Positions 1 through 7,207 of a stretch of DNA of 12,786 nt are shown here, in pieces (position 1 is the first letter of the stretch; each line of letters begins with the position of its first letter). The translations under genes were made by a program, and so were the position numbers. Location of the stretch: contig CAKUWM010000055.1 in assembly GCA_934699305.1 (NCBI GenBank), positions 1 through 12,786 on the forward strand, read 5' to 3'. Under the pieces are notes generated by a model. It had not been told where the DNA came from. It saw only the letters and a program-made list of their open reading frames with translations, and did not search any database. The DNA comes from an uncultured Saprospiraceae bacterium (GTDB lineage: Bacteria > Bacteroidota > Bacteroidia > Chitinophagales > Saprospiraceae).

Positions 1-12
1 AAAGGGGCATCA

Positions 13-81
13 TGACATCTTTTTTTGAGCCTTGGCTCAAGTGTTTGACAGTCTATAGGTTGTGACGATTTTTTGATGTCA
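13..81. repeat. Nested inverted repeats
   Basis: An outer pair, TGACATC (13-19) and GATGTCA (75-81), flanks an inner palindrome with arms TTGAGCC (25-31) and GGCTCAA (34-40). A run of seven T lies at 20-26, on the left side of the inner stem. On neither strand does a T-run follow the inner stem, so it does not look like an intrinsic terminator. It could be an element end or a cruciform. The arms are only 7 bp, so chance is possible for the outer pair. Confidence 0.35.
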
Positions 82-116
82 GGTCAATAAGTTCTCCTAA
101 GGATTTATGCTTAAAT

Positions 117-147
117 TTTAAAAACAGCCCACCTTGAGTAAGGGTTT
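117..147. repeat. Imperfect direct repeat, copy A
   Basis: The blocks are TTTAAAAA (117-124), AGCCCA (126-131) and TAAGGGTTT (139-147), with exactly 7 nt between the last two. The same blocks in the same order occur at 257-292. On the minus strand both copies can be read as a peptide with the pattern N-P-Y-x-x-W-A. Confidence 0.5.
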
Positions 148-256
148 GTGGTTGTTTATACCGCTAAATAGTGGAAATGAAATAATATCTTAATTATCTG
201 ATTGTTAGGGGGTAATCTTTTTAACTGAACCCAATACCTCCCAGTTATGAAGGCCA

Positions 257-292
257 TTTAAAAATCTGTGAGCCCAGTTTTTATAAGGGTTT
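257..292. repeat. Imperfect direct repeat, copy B
   Basis: The blocks are TTTAAAAA (257-264), AGCCCA (271-276) and TAAGGGTTT (284-292). The last two have the same 7-nt spacing as copy A, while the gap between the first two is 6 nt instead of 1 nt. On the minus strand it lies inside a 37-residue open fragment (205-318). Function unknown. Confidence 0.5.
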
Positions 293-336
293 AAAGCCTT
301 TACTGTTTTCAATCTTGTTCAGTTTCGTGTTCACTG

Positions 337-365
337 TTGTTGATAAAAACATTTTAATATATGTA
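337..365 (+). promoter_or_regulatory. Weak candidate promoter for the gene at 470
   Basis: TTG at 337-339 is followed after 18 nt by TATATGTA at 358-365. This resembles the Bacteroidetes pair TTTG / TAnnTTTG with two mismatches in the downstream box. It would give a leader of about 100 nt. In such AT-rich sequence this is a weak call. Confidence 0.25.
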
Positions 366-469
366 GGTAAATAGATGGGGAATAAATAAGTATTTTTAGG
401 AAATTTTTGCGATAGAATTAGCTGCTTCTTGGAAATTATTTTAGTAGATTTAGAACAAATAATTAACTT

Positions 470-859
470 ATGGAAGCACTGGCATTAGTAGAGAAAATTG
501 CAACAGGAGAAGAAACAAAATCGCACCTCTTAAAAGTCTTGGATGCTTTTCAAAATCTGGACTATCATGCTTTAAATGATTTATTGGATGATGCCTATTA
601 TGAAGACTTGAAAAAGCCCAGTTTCATCTACCGCCAAAAAGAGATCTTCTCTAAGTTTGAAAAAATAGGGGATACCTATCTCAACATTTCAACCAATATT
701 TGCACAGGTTGTTTGTGCAGCGAACCTGTATTTGTCTTTTCAGGGAATACTTCTGGACATAAGTATGCCATCTACGTAGAATTCACCCAAGACGAGATCA
801 CCGATATCTATAAGTGTTTTGAACAATCAGATTGGTTTGATACGGATATGCCGTTTTAA
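470..859 (+). CDS. Unknown 129-residue cytoplasmic protein with a CxxCxC cluster
   Basis: I do not recognise the family. The protein has no signal peptide or membrane segment. The first 65 residues are probably helical (a helix around 18-40, then an acidic Y/D-rich stretch), and the second half looks like alternating beta strands. Four cysteines stand out: C78, C81 and C83 form a C-x-x-C-x-C cluster, and C116 lies near the end. They could bind metal or form a redox site, but two histidines or further ligands are not obvious. The ATG at 470 is the first in frame and has an A-rich upstream sequence without Shine-Dalgarno, as is normal in Bacteroidetes. The gene is convergent with the large minus-strand operon and 246 nt from its end, so it is probably an independent unit. 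Nothing links it to the operon except position. Confidence 0.7.
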   Translation: MEALALVEKIATGEETKSHLLKVLDAFQNLDYHALNDLLDDAYYEDLKKPSFIYRQKEIFSKFEKIGDTYLNISTNICTGCLCSEPVFVFSGNTSGHKYAIYVEFTQDEITDIYKCFEQSDWFDTDMPF

Positions 860-1015
860 TGATTTCTTCAATAGAAGAATGGCGAGGTTTAATGTCTACT
901 AATGAATAATGCGGAATTCTGTATGTCAATTATTATATAAGTTAAAATACGAAATAGTTTGGAAAGTGAAATGATAAATAAAAATCTTCCTATTATAGGC
1001 CATAGTAAATATTTT

Positions 1016-1034
1016 TAAAAGAGTTATCCTTTTA
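1016..1034 (-). terminator. Weak hairpin after the operon
   Basis: TAAAAG (1016-1021) and CTTTTA (1029-1034) form a 6-bp AT-rich stem with a 7-nt loop, about 70 nt past the last stop codon of the minus-strand operon. It is followed on the minus strand by an A/T-rich stretch without a clean T-run. It is the best terminator candidate in this convergent gap, but it is weak. Confidence 0.2.
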
Positions 1035-1105
1035 GCTTTTATCTTTAGTATGTAGACATGATAATAAAATTTATAAATAGTACTAATAGTGATATACTTT
1101 CAAAC

Positions 1106-1873
1106 TTAATTAATTAGCCCCCTTATTTGTTCATTACTGATACTTATAGCGAAATTTAAATTGGCCTCACCCAATCCTGAAGTAGTTATGCCAATAACCT
1201 CTCCTGCCATATTGAGTAATGGGCCACCACTGCTACCATGGGTGATTTCTGCCGTGGTTTGAATTAACTTTCCGTTATCTCCTCTATAGCCAGAAACAAT
1301 TCCTGTCGATAATGTATGTTCCAAACCTTTGGGGTTTCCAATAGCAAAGACTTGATCTCCTATTTCTGAAGCAAAGGGTGCAATCTTAAAAAAACTATTT
1401 GAGTTCGTTAAAGCCACTTTAAATATTATAAAATCATTTTCCTTACTAAATGCTAGTACTTCTGATATTTTAAATGTTTCTCCTGACTCTAATTTAATGG
1501 TTTCAGAACCTTTATTTGTTCCTTCAAAAACATGATAATTACTTACAGCCAAACCACTAGGTGAAATAAAGAACCCAGACCCTTGTCTTCCTTCTTCACC
1601 ATCAGTAGTATATATCATAAATACAGCTGATTTATATTTCTTAAAAAGCTGTTGGAGAGATAAATTTTTATTTTCTTCAATAAAAGTATTATCAATGGGC
1701 TTTTTTATGGATGCAATTGTGTCTTCAACGAGGTAATCAGAAACAGGTTTTGTTCTATCCTGAGTAACTGAGTGCTTCAAATCATATCTTGAACATCCAT
1801 TACACCCGATTAACATTAGAGCCAATGCGAAAAATAAAAACTTATTTATTAGAAGTTTGAAGAGATACCTCAT
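1106..1873 (-). CDS. Trypsin-like (HtrA/DegP-type) serine protease lipoprotein
   Basis: Predicted extracytoplasmic serine endopeptidase, 255 residues. The N-terminus is a lipoprotein signal (positive start, hydrophobic 12-22, lipobox L-I-G-C with C24), followed by a linker to about residue 70. The chymotrypsin-fold domain follows. It shows H114 in S-N-Y-H-V-F, D147 in E-N-D-F-I-I, and S215 in H-G-S-S-G-G-P, so the catalytic triad is complete. The G-S-G-F-F-I-S stretch (98-104) and A-I-G-N-P-K-G (177-183) are typical of HtrA-type proteases. There is no PDZ domain: the protein ends directly after the protease fold. Its ATG shares one base with the stop codon of the MotB-like gene (TAATG), so translation is coupled. 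As the last gene of the operon it may be an effector or a processing enzyme triggered by the membrane complex. The target is unknown. Confidence 0.92.
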   Translation of the reverse strand: MRYLFKLLINKFLFFALALMLIGCNGCSRYDLKHSVTQDRTKPVSDYLVEDTIASIKKPIDNTFIEENKNLSLQQLFKKYKSAVFMIYTTDGEEGRQGSGFFISPSGLAVSNYHVFEGTNKGSETIKLESGETFKISEVLAFSKENDFIIFKVALTNSNSFFKIAPFASEIGDQVFAIGNPKGLEHTLSTGIVSGYRGDNGKLIQTTAEITHGSSGGPLLNMAGEVIGITTSGLGEANLNFAISISNEQIRGLIN

Positions 1874-2490
1874 TATTTATCAAATTCTATTTTTCCTATT
1901 TTTGGAATGATATGAATTAAAAACTGTTGATTTTTATTTTCATCGATGCCTGAATGCTCACGAACACCATCAGTCCCACTTCCCGCAATTTGAATTTCAC
2001 AAATTGCCGGGTTGAAACTTATCCCTTTCTCATTCCATAGTCGATAAAGGGATAAAGCCCTCCTATAACTCAATTCAAAGTTGTAAGCATAATTGTCTTT
2101 GGATGCCATTCCTTCTATTACAATTTGATATTTAATATCGAAATCTTCAAACTTTTTATTGGAATGGAGGCTATTAACTAAATTCTGAATAGAGTTACCT
2201 ACCTCTATTAGATACTTGTTATATGAAGTATCAATTTCTGCAATTCCCCTTTTAAATTCTATTTCCTTGTTTAATTTGAATCGCTTATATTCTGGTTGAT
2301 AAGCAAAATATTCTTCAGGTAATTGCTGCACAGCTGCCTGTATTTCCTCTATCTTTTTCAATTGTTCTTCGGTGGCTTTTTTTTGATATTGTAAGTAGCC
2401 AATAGTCACGACAAATAGGACCATCATGACGAAAAACAAACTAGTCATCAAGTCAGAAAAACTTACCCAGAAGTAGTTATTGTTTTTCAT
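1873..2490 (-). CDS. MotB/ZorB-like stator subunit with OmpA-type peptidoglycan-binding domain
   Basis: 205 residues. A short cytoplasmic N-terminus leads into one membrane helix (about 9-32) that begins F-W-V-S-F-S-D-L-M-T. D13 is at the place of the ion-binding aspartate of MotB, ExbD and ZorB. A charged helical stretch (36-60) follows, then an OmpA/MotB-type domain (about 75-200) with I-E-G-M-A-S (125-130) and L-S-Y-R-R-A-L (140-146), where R144 fits the peptidoglycan-contacting Arg of the LSxxRA motif. The usual G-H-T-D is replaced by G-M-A-S. The gene overlaps the upstream MotA-like gene by 14 nt and the downstream protease gene by 1 nt. The MotA-like/MotB-like pair is therefore almost certainly one ion-channel complex anchored to the cell wall. 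The size and architecture fit ZorB of Zorya defence, but also other MotB-family proteins. Confidence 0.88.
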   Translation of the reverse strand: MKNNNYFWVSFSDLMTSLFFVMMVLFVVTIGYLQYQKKATEEQLKKIEEIQAAVQQLPEEYFAYQPEYKRFKLNKEIEFKRGIAEIDTSYNKYLIEVGNSIQNLVNSLHSNKKFEDFDIKYQIVIEGMASKDNYAYNFELSYRRALSLYRLWNEKGISFNPAICEIQIAGSGTDGVREHSGIDENKNQQFLIHIIPKIGKIEFDK

Positions 2491-4237
2491 GTGTGTTATC
2501 TATAATCTCAATACTGTCAACGTCCTTTTTTTTATTCTGTCCATTCTTGTCAGTTGCGCCGTTTTTCCTGAAGCGAAACATATTTCCAAAACGACTTAAT
2601 AAGGTTCTCTTTTTTGAACTATCATTTCCTGCCTTTGGTTCATCATTACCTGCTTTTTCGTTTTCCTTTTCTTTTAACCTTTTCTTCTGAGTGTTTTGCG
2701 TTTTCAGGGTGTTAGAAATGGTATTGAAATCACGCTTTAGTTGATTAATTGAATCATTTAATTGTGTGATTTTATTTATTAAATTCTGATTATGAATATC
2801 TGAATCATTTTTTAAAGAGTGAGCTTCGGTCTCGATAACATTTTTGATAGGGCCAAGCTCTTTCAGGTTATCTAACTGTTCAAATTTTGGAACTGCTTCT
2901 GCGTAGGATTTTGTGAATTCTTTAATATGTTCAGTAGTCGATTTCTTTAATTCTATTGCGATGTCTTCATAGATTTTTTTCAGATCACTTTCGTGATGAA
3001 TTGCGCTGGCTGTCATATTGTTGATCCGCGCAGCCATTTCTTTAGTAAGGTTTTCAATAGAAGTCCTAAAATGTGAATCTGCATAGTTGACTGCATTTAA
3101 GGCGTTCATTCCAGAGGACTCTATCTTGTCCAAATGTGAAGTTAGAAATTGAGATAATTTTTTAGAGTCTTGAAGTGAGGTGTTTATTTGACCGGCAATG
3201 GCATCAACGGCAACTGTTCTTGATGCAAATTCTTTTAAATTTACTGAAATCGCTTCCATAGTTGAAAGATATTTAGAAAATTCCTTAAAGGCATTCATAT
3301 TCTCATCAAGCTTTGAAAAGAGGTTTAAATTAGCGTTGGATATTTTTATCATATCCATTTTTTCAAATTTGTCCATCATCTCTTGCTGCAGAACTAAGTT
3401 TTCACCAGTTTGATTTGAAGCGATCAATACATTATCTGAAATTTGCGTGGCCACTCTTGCAAACCTATCTAAACTCGCCTTTAAGCCTGAGACACCCGTG
3501 TCTTCAGCTTTAATGAGTTCTGGTAAAAGCTCGGCTTGCAAATAGGACAGTTGTTGGTTTTTATCTTTTAATACTTTCTTTTTTGCGCTTTTATAAATAA
3601 TAGAAGATAGTATCGTTGTTAAAATAAGCCCTAAAAGACTGGCTGCCATTGCATACTTTACACCTTGTATAAGTGCATTGATTCCTGTAAAGAAAATTTC
3701 ATCACCATCGCCGCTAATTTCAGGCATGGCAAGGAATCCAAAAATAATGCCTAACATAGTAGCCGCTAATCCAAGATATAGTGGGGTAGGTATGGATTGT
3801 GTGATTTCTTCATCTTTTAAGTCAACCTCTCTATCAATTATATCTTTTATAATACTGAAATTAACTGCTGCTCCATAATTATTAATCAAATAGCTGTTAA
3901 TAGTGGATTTGATTCTAATGATTATATCATTTTGTCCCGAGGTCTCCAGTAGTGATAAATCTACTATCTTTTTGTTTTTTTTTGAGTCAGATAAATCACT
4001 TGATTCAGGTTTTAAAATTATAGAAGTACTTCTGTCAAACTTTACTTTTGTTTGATTTAGTGATTCGTTAAAAATATTTTTTAACAAGTATGTGTCCTTT
4101 ACAGCTTTGCTGAAAAATATTAATTGAAGAATAACAACAACTATTAAAAAGCCTATCTCAATATTAAAACTATTTGTAACCCAGAAGTCACTACTTTCCT
4201 GAAATATTATATTAATTAAAAGTAAATGCATTGACAT
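2477..4237 (-). CDS. MotA/ExbB/ZorA-like channel subunit with long coiled-coil tail
   Basis: 586 residues. Three membrane helices are visible: about 26-45, 152-171 and 194-216. The last two have the MotA/TolQ/ExbB pattern (P-T-P-L-Y-L-G-L-A-A-T-M-L-G at 150-163; V-K-Y-A-M-A-A-S-L-L-G at 193-203). After helix 3 comes a predicted cytoplasmic tail of about 370 residues, rich in heptad-like E/K/L/N/S patterns to about residue 515. A basic, low-complexity end follows, with a seven-residue tandem duplication (529-542, A-G-N-D-x-x-K) and R-F-R-K. Ordinary flagellar MotA and ExbB lack such a tail; ZorA of the Zorya anti-phage systems has one, which is proposed to carry a signal into the cytoplasm. 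Upstream spacing is 4 nt; downstream it overlaps the MotB-like gene by 14 nt. The start is the first ATG, and an alternative ATG lies two codons later. No ZorC, ZorD or ZorE relative is present in the window. Confidence 0.85.
   Translation of the reverse strand: MSMHLLLINIIFQESSDFWVTNSFNIEIGFLIVVVILQLIFFSKAVKDTYLLKNIFNESLNQTKVKFDRSTSIILKPESSDLSDSKKNKKIVDLSLLETSGQNDIIIRIKSTINSYLINNYGAAVNFSIIKDIIDREVDLKDEEITQSIPTPLYLGLAATMLGIIFGFLAMPEISGDGDEIFFTGINALIQGVKYAMAASLLGLILTTILSSIIYKSAKKKVLKDKNQQLSYLQAELLPELIKAEDTGVSGLKASLDRFARVATQISDNVLIASNQTGENLVLQQEMMDKFEKMDMIKISNANLNLFSKLDENMNAFKEFSKYLSTMEAISVNLKEFASRTVAVDAIAGQINTSLQDSKKLSQFLTSHLDKIESSGMNALNAVNYADSHFRTSIENLTKEMAARINNMTASAIHHESDLKKIYEDIAIELKKSTTEHIKEFTKSYAEAVPKFEQLDNLKELGPIKNVIETEAHSLKNDSDIHNQNLINKITQLNDSINQLKRDFNTISNTLKTQNTQKKRLKEKENEKAGNDEPKAGNDSSKKRTLLSRFGNMFRFRKNGATDKNGQNKKKDVDSIEIIDNTHEKQ
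2612..2653 (-). repeat. 21-bp imperfect tandem repeat inside the MotA-like gene
   Basis: Two adjacent 21-nt units (15 of 21 bases equal by eye) encode A-G-N-D-E-P-K and A-G-N-D-S-S-K in the basic C-terminal end of the channel subunit. It is in frame and probably a local duplication in a flexible linker. Confidence 0.6.
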
Positions 4238-4241
4238 GTTT

Positions 4242-5153
4242 TTAAGAAAGTTTTAGTTTAATCTTTTTCACTATTCTCCATTGGTCGTTTTCCCTAATAA
4301 CTTTCCCTTCAGATTTAACTTCAATATTTGCAGGGTTCGACATTGATGAATTTTCAATTTCACAGGCAGGTCCTAGTATGAGATCCATTTGAGATATCGC
4401 GGATATATCTAAATCTCCTGATCTATAAATCAACTTTCCATGTGTATCCCCCTCGTAATGCTCTACCTTATAATAGGATCTGCTTAATGGTGTAATTGAT
4501 GCATTGTTAATGGCAAAAGAACCATCCTGTCCAGGAACGCTATAAAATTGCACAGTTAGTTTCTTTTCTATTGGAGGTTTTATATGTTCTTTATTTTCAG
4601 AGAGAACGTTCCAGCTTTTAGTTGGAGAAATGATTTCATCCTCTGCCCCAAAGTTTATTTTCTCTAAACTTCTTACAGACTTTTTAGTAGCTGGAAACTG
4701 AGTCCCTACTTTTGGTAGAATAGTCTCATTTGTCATACTTTTGTATTTTTCCAGCTTTGTCTTATAATCATCTTTATGCTTTTTGAGTATTTTGATTAGC
4801 CATATTAAAAGAACTGAAAACTTACCGTTATTTCCTCTATATTCCCTTTTATAGGTGTCGAATTCATTATCCAGTAAAATTCTTATTTTTAGATTATAAA
4901 AAAGAATAGCACAAATAAAACCGAAAATAAAAACGAAGAGGTATGAAGCAACTTTGATCAACAAAGCGGTGTTTTTTGAACTTGCTCGTTTCTGAACATT
5001 TCCATTATTTGAAGTATAATCATAGCTATAATTATTCTCAATTTTCTCATTCACATTTATAGCTATTGATATATTATCATAGTTTATTAAGGAGGAGTTG
5101 GAAGTTCGAATCCCATGCGCATAAATCAAGAAGAAAGTTAATATGTATTTCAT
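4242..5153 (-). CDS. Unknown membrane protein with a beta-rich C-terminal domain
   Basis: 303 residues; family not recognised. Residues 1-12 are a hydrophobic, signal-like start. Residues 16-60 are polar and Asn-rich. One strong membrane helix lies at about 63-88, followed by a helical basic stretch (90-140) that includes a short amphipathic hydrophobic patch (112-123). After a Ser/Thr/Pro/Lys linker comes a globular beta-rich domain from about 198 to the end, with C264 in L-G-P-A-C-E and a closing W-R-I-V-K-K. If the N-terminus is a cleaved signal, the large domain faces the cytoplasm; if it is not, the topology could reverse. The ATG is 4 nt after the stop of the Hsp70-like gene, and the next gene follows after 4 nt. 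It may be an adaptor between the actin-like ATPase and the channel complex (inference from gene order). Confidence 0.75.
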   Translation of the reverse strand: MKYILTFFLIYAHGIRTSNSSLINYDNISIAINVNEKIENNYSYDYTSNNGNVQKRASSKNTALLIKVASYLFVFIFGFICAILFYNLKIRILLDNEFDTYKREYRGNNGKFSVLLIWLIKILKKHKDDYKTKLEKYKSMTNETILPKVGTQFPATKKSVRSLEKINFGAEDEIISPTKSWNVLSENKEHIKPPIEKKLTVQFYSVPGQDGSFAINNASITPLSRSYYKVEHYEGDTHGKLIYRSGDLDISAISQMDLILGPACEIENSSMSNPANIEVKSEGKVIRENDQWRIVKKIKLKLS

Positions 5154-5157
5154 GTGG

Positions 5158-7152
5158 TTATTCTTTTATCGCAAGTTGATAAGCCAACTTATTTAAAACG
5201 CCAACAAGAGGGTAAAAGAATAAAGATTCTTCCGTTGGTGCATTTAGATCTCCCCCTTCACTCTCTACTTTTAATTCGATTCCTTTTTTCAGAAAATCAT
5301 GTAGTTGATCAGTTCTCATGCTTTTGAAAGTTTCATAAGCACTTCTTTTTACGCCGAAACTGTTTTCAATGTTGACCGTGTCGAAATAAGAATCTAGAAT
5401 GGAATAAAACTCCAAGACACTATCTATAATTAAATCTAAATTGCCATTTTTAATGTCATTAAATTTAGGAGCCTTATTAGTTGACTTAGAGCTTAATAGA
5501 AGGTTCCATTCTGAGTTCTCCCTTCCTCCTAACCAATATTTGGCAATAGGTTCTATTCCTGCCGAGCTCTTCAGACCTCCTTTGCAAGTGATTTCCTTGG
5601 GGTTATCTGATAATACAACCCTAACTTGATCGGCTTCCTTTTGAATAACTTTTTCAGCGAAATACTTCATTAAGCTTGATACGTTTTCCAAATTGGATGA
5701 AGTATCAATTATTTTCAATGATTTTGAACCAGTACCACTAAAGAGATAGTTTATTGGAACATTAAATCCTTCAGCCTTAAGTACTTTTGCAACGTAGTAA
5801 CCTATAGAAGCATAAAATATCAGGAATGAGAGTTTTAAATTCATTTCATCCTTAATTTCTGAAGAATAATTAAATAATCCTTTTGAACTTTTCTCTAAAG
5901 AAAAAAGATAACTGCTAAAATCATTGGATTTACCTCTTACTTCAAGAATATTGCTCAGTATTTTACCCTTTTCTCTTTTATCAGTATCTGAGTTATCGTT
6001 TAGATACTCTAAGGCACGTTCCTTAAAGGCTAAGACAAACCCATTAACACTTGGACTTCCGCCATAGCCATCTCCATAAATTGAATCCCCTGCAAACCTA
6101 AATGATGAAATAGTTTTAGGTTGTCCGTTATCAAAAATCGAAATATCAGAGGAACCTCCACCGATATCAATAGACACCGACAGCCCTATAATACCCTTAT
6201 CATTTTGATAATAATAGAATGGTGCAATACTTTCAGCCATTTTGGTTAAGTTTTCTGGATTAGCCCGCTTTCCGAAAACTTTAATATAGGATTTCTTCCA
6301 AATATCCTCTATGTTTCCTTGTTGAAAGGAAGTCATGCTAATAGGGTAGAACCAAATGATTTTAGTGTTTTCTAGTCTACCATTTAATAAAAGCACTTTA
6401 TAATAGATAAGGGTCAATAAATATTCTACGTATGATTCAACTCTTTTCTTGTCTTCATTCTTAGAGTAATTACTCCATTTTAAATCTGTGGTCAGTTTCA
6501 AATGCTGTTCAATGGTTCTCTTTTCAAGTAAAAGGAAATTATTCAGGTGTTTAAATAACTCTCTTTCATTATTGAAATTTAAATCTTGATTTTCAACAAG
6601 CGCAGTTCTAAGTGGGAAACTCAAATCTTCATGGCCAAAAGTATGGGGAATGATTTCCTGCTCAAATGTTGCTTCGGTTAACGCGTAAATAGGGTCGTCT
6701 TTGGCCGATTTATCTAAAAGGGATGACCATATGGTATTTGGTGTTTCATTTTTTAATGCTTGTAACGTTTCACCTGACCGATTAAATTCTATATGCGTAT
6801 TTGTAGTGCCAAAGTCAATTGCAAATGAATAGTCAACATTACTTGGTCTATAGATTTGCATCTTTGGTATGATAATGCATTTATTGGAATTAAATTCTAA
6901 TTGTATACAATCAAAATAACTATCAGTGCTCATATAGGAACTTTTTATTAAGTTTCCGCCGTGGCTTCGCACCACTTGTTCCGAAGATGCTATAGTGCTA
7001 CCTGATTTAAAAAAGGATAGCCTAATTGTGTTTTGGTTGTTTTGCATTAAATCTCCATCTATGATACCTATATTGTATTTCACTGGAAAATCCTCTATTT
7101 TAACAAAAGGGAAAATAGCCAAATGAATCTCCGGTTTTATGATATCTTCCAA
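5158..7152 (-). CDS. Hsp70/actin-fold ATPase
   Basis: At least 664 residues. The nucleotide-binding core shows phosphate-1 motif D-F-G-T-T-N-T (113-119), phosphate-2 motif D-I-G-G-G-S-S-D (329-336) and adenosine motif F-S-G-T-G-S-K-S (471-478), so ATP binding is well supported. The core is preceded by about 105 residues, probably beta-rich, and followed by about 180 residues not resembling the DnaK substrate-binding domain. It is therefore a specialised Hsp70/actin-like protein, not a housekeeping chaperone. There is no signal peptide, so it is cytoplasmic. The first usual start is TTG at 7152, leaving a 55-nt gap, the only large gap in the operon. The frame stays open upstream and reads as convincing protein up to a CTG at 7213-7215, which overlaps the stop of the previous gene. 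A CTG start would give 685 residues and is a real alternative. It lies next to a tubulin-like gene and upstream of the channel genes. Confidence 0.87.
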   Translation of the reverse strand: MEDIIKPEIHLAIFPFVKIEDFPVKYNIGIIDGDLMQNNQNTIRLSFFKSGSTIASSEQVVRSHGGNLIKSSYMSTDSYFDCIQLEFNSNKCIIIPKMQIYRPSNVDYSFAIDFGTTNTHIEFNRSGETLQALKNETPNTIWSSLLDKSAKDDPIYALTEATFEQEIIPHTFGHEDLSFPLRTALVENQDLNFNNERELFKHLNNFLLLEKRTIEQHLKLTTDLKWSNYSKNEDKKRVESYVEYLLTLIYYKVLLLNGRLENTKIIWFYPISMTSFQQGNIEDIWKKSYIKVFGKRANPENLTKMAESIAPFYYYQNDKGIIGLSVSIDIGGGSSDISIFDNGQPKTISSFRFAGDSIYGDGYGGSPSVNGFVLAFKERALEYLNDNSDTDKREKGKILSNILEVRGKSNDFSSYLFSLEKSSKGLFNYSSEIKDEMNLKLSFLIFYASIGYYVAKVLKAEGFNVPINYLFSGTGSKSLKIIDTSSNLENVSSLMKYFAEKVIQKEADQVRVVLSDNPKEITCKGGLKSSAGIEPIAKYWLGGRENSEWNLLLSSKSTNKAPKFNDIKNGNLDLIIDSVLEFYSILDSYFDTVNIENSFGVKRSAYETFKSMRTDQLHDFLKKGIELKVESEGGDLNAPTEESLFFYPLVGVLNKLAYQLAIKE

Positions 7153-7207
7153 TCCATATATTTTTTTAAATAAAATTTTCCTTCCTGACTTTATTGGAAT
7201 CTCTAGT

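Larger units (their letters stand above)
1..469. other. Intergenic region without an intact gene
   Basis: No start-to-stop reading frame of useful length is visible on either strand. The region holds nested inverted repeats at 13-81, two imperfect direct repeats (117-147 and 257-292), a weak candidate promoter near 337-365 for the gene at 470, and two stop-to-stop minus-strand frames (205-318, 37 residues; 53-163, 36 residues). Both frames read like protein but lack a start codon. They may be decayed coding sequence or a recurrent intergenic element. I do not recognise their family. Confidence 0.5.

Noticed and set aside
864..879. TTCTTC-AATA-GAAGAA hairpin just after the gene at 470-859
   Set aside because: The stem is short and AT-rich and no T-run follows it on the + strand, so calling a terminator is not supported.
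5158..7152. Housekeeping DnaK chaperone
   Set aside because: The N-terminal 105 residues and the C-terminal region do not match DnaK and the neighbouring genes are not grpE or dnaJ.
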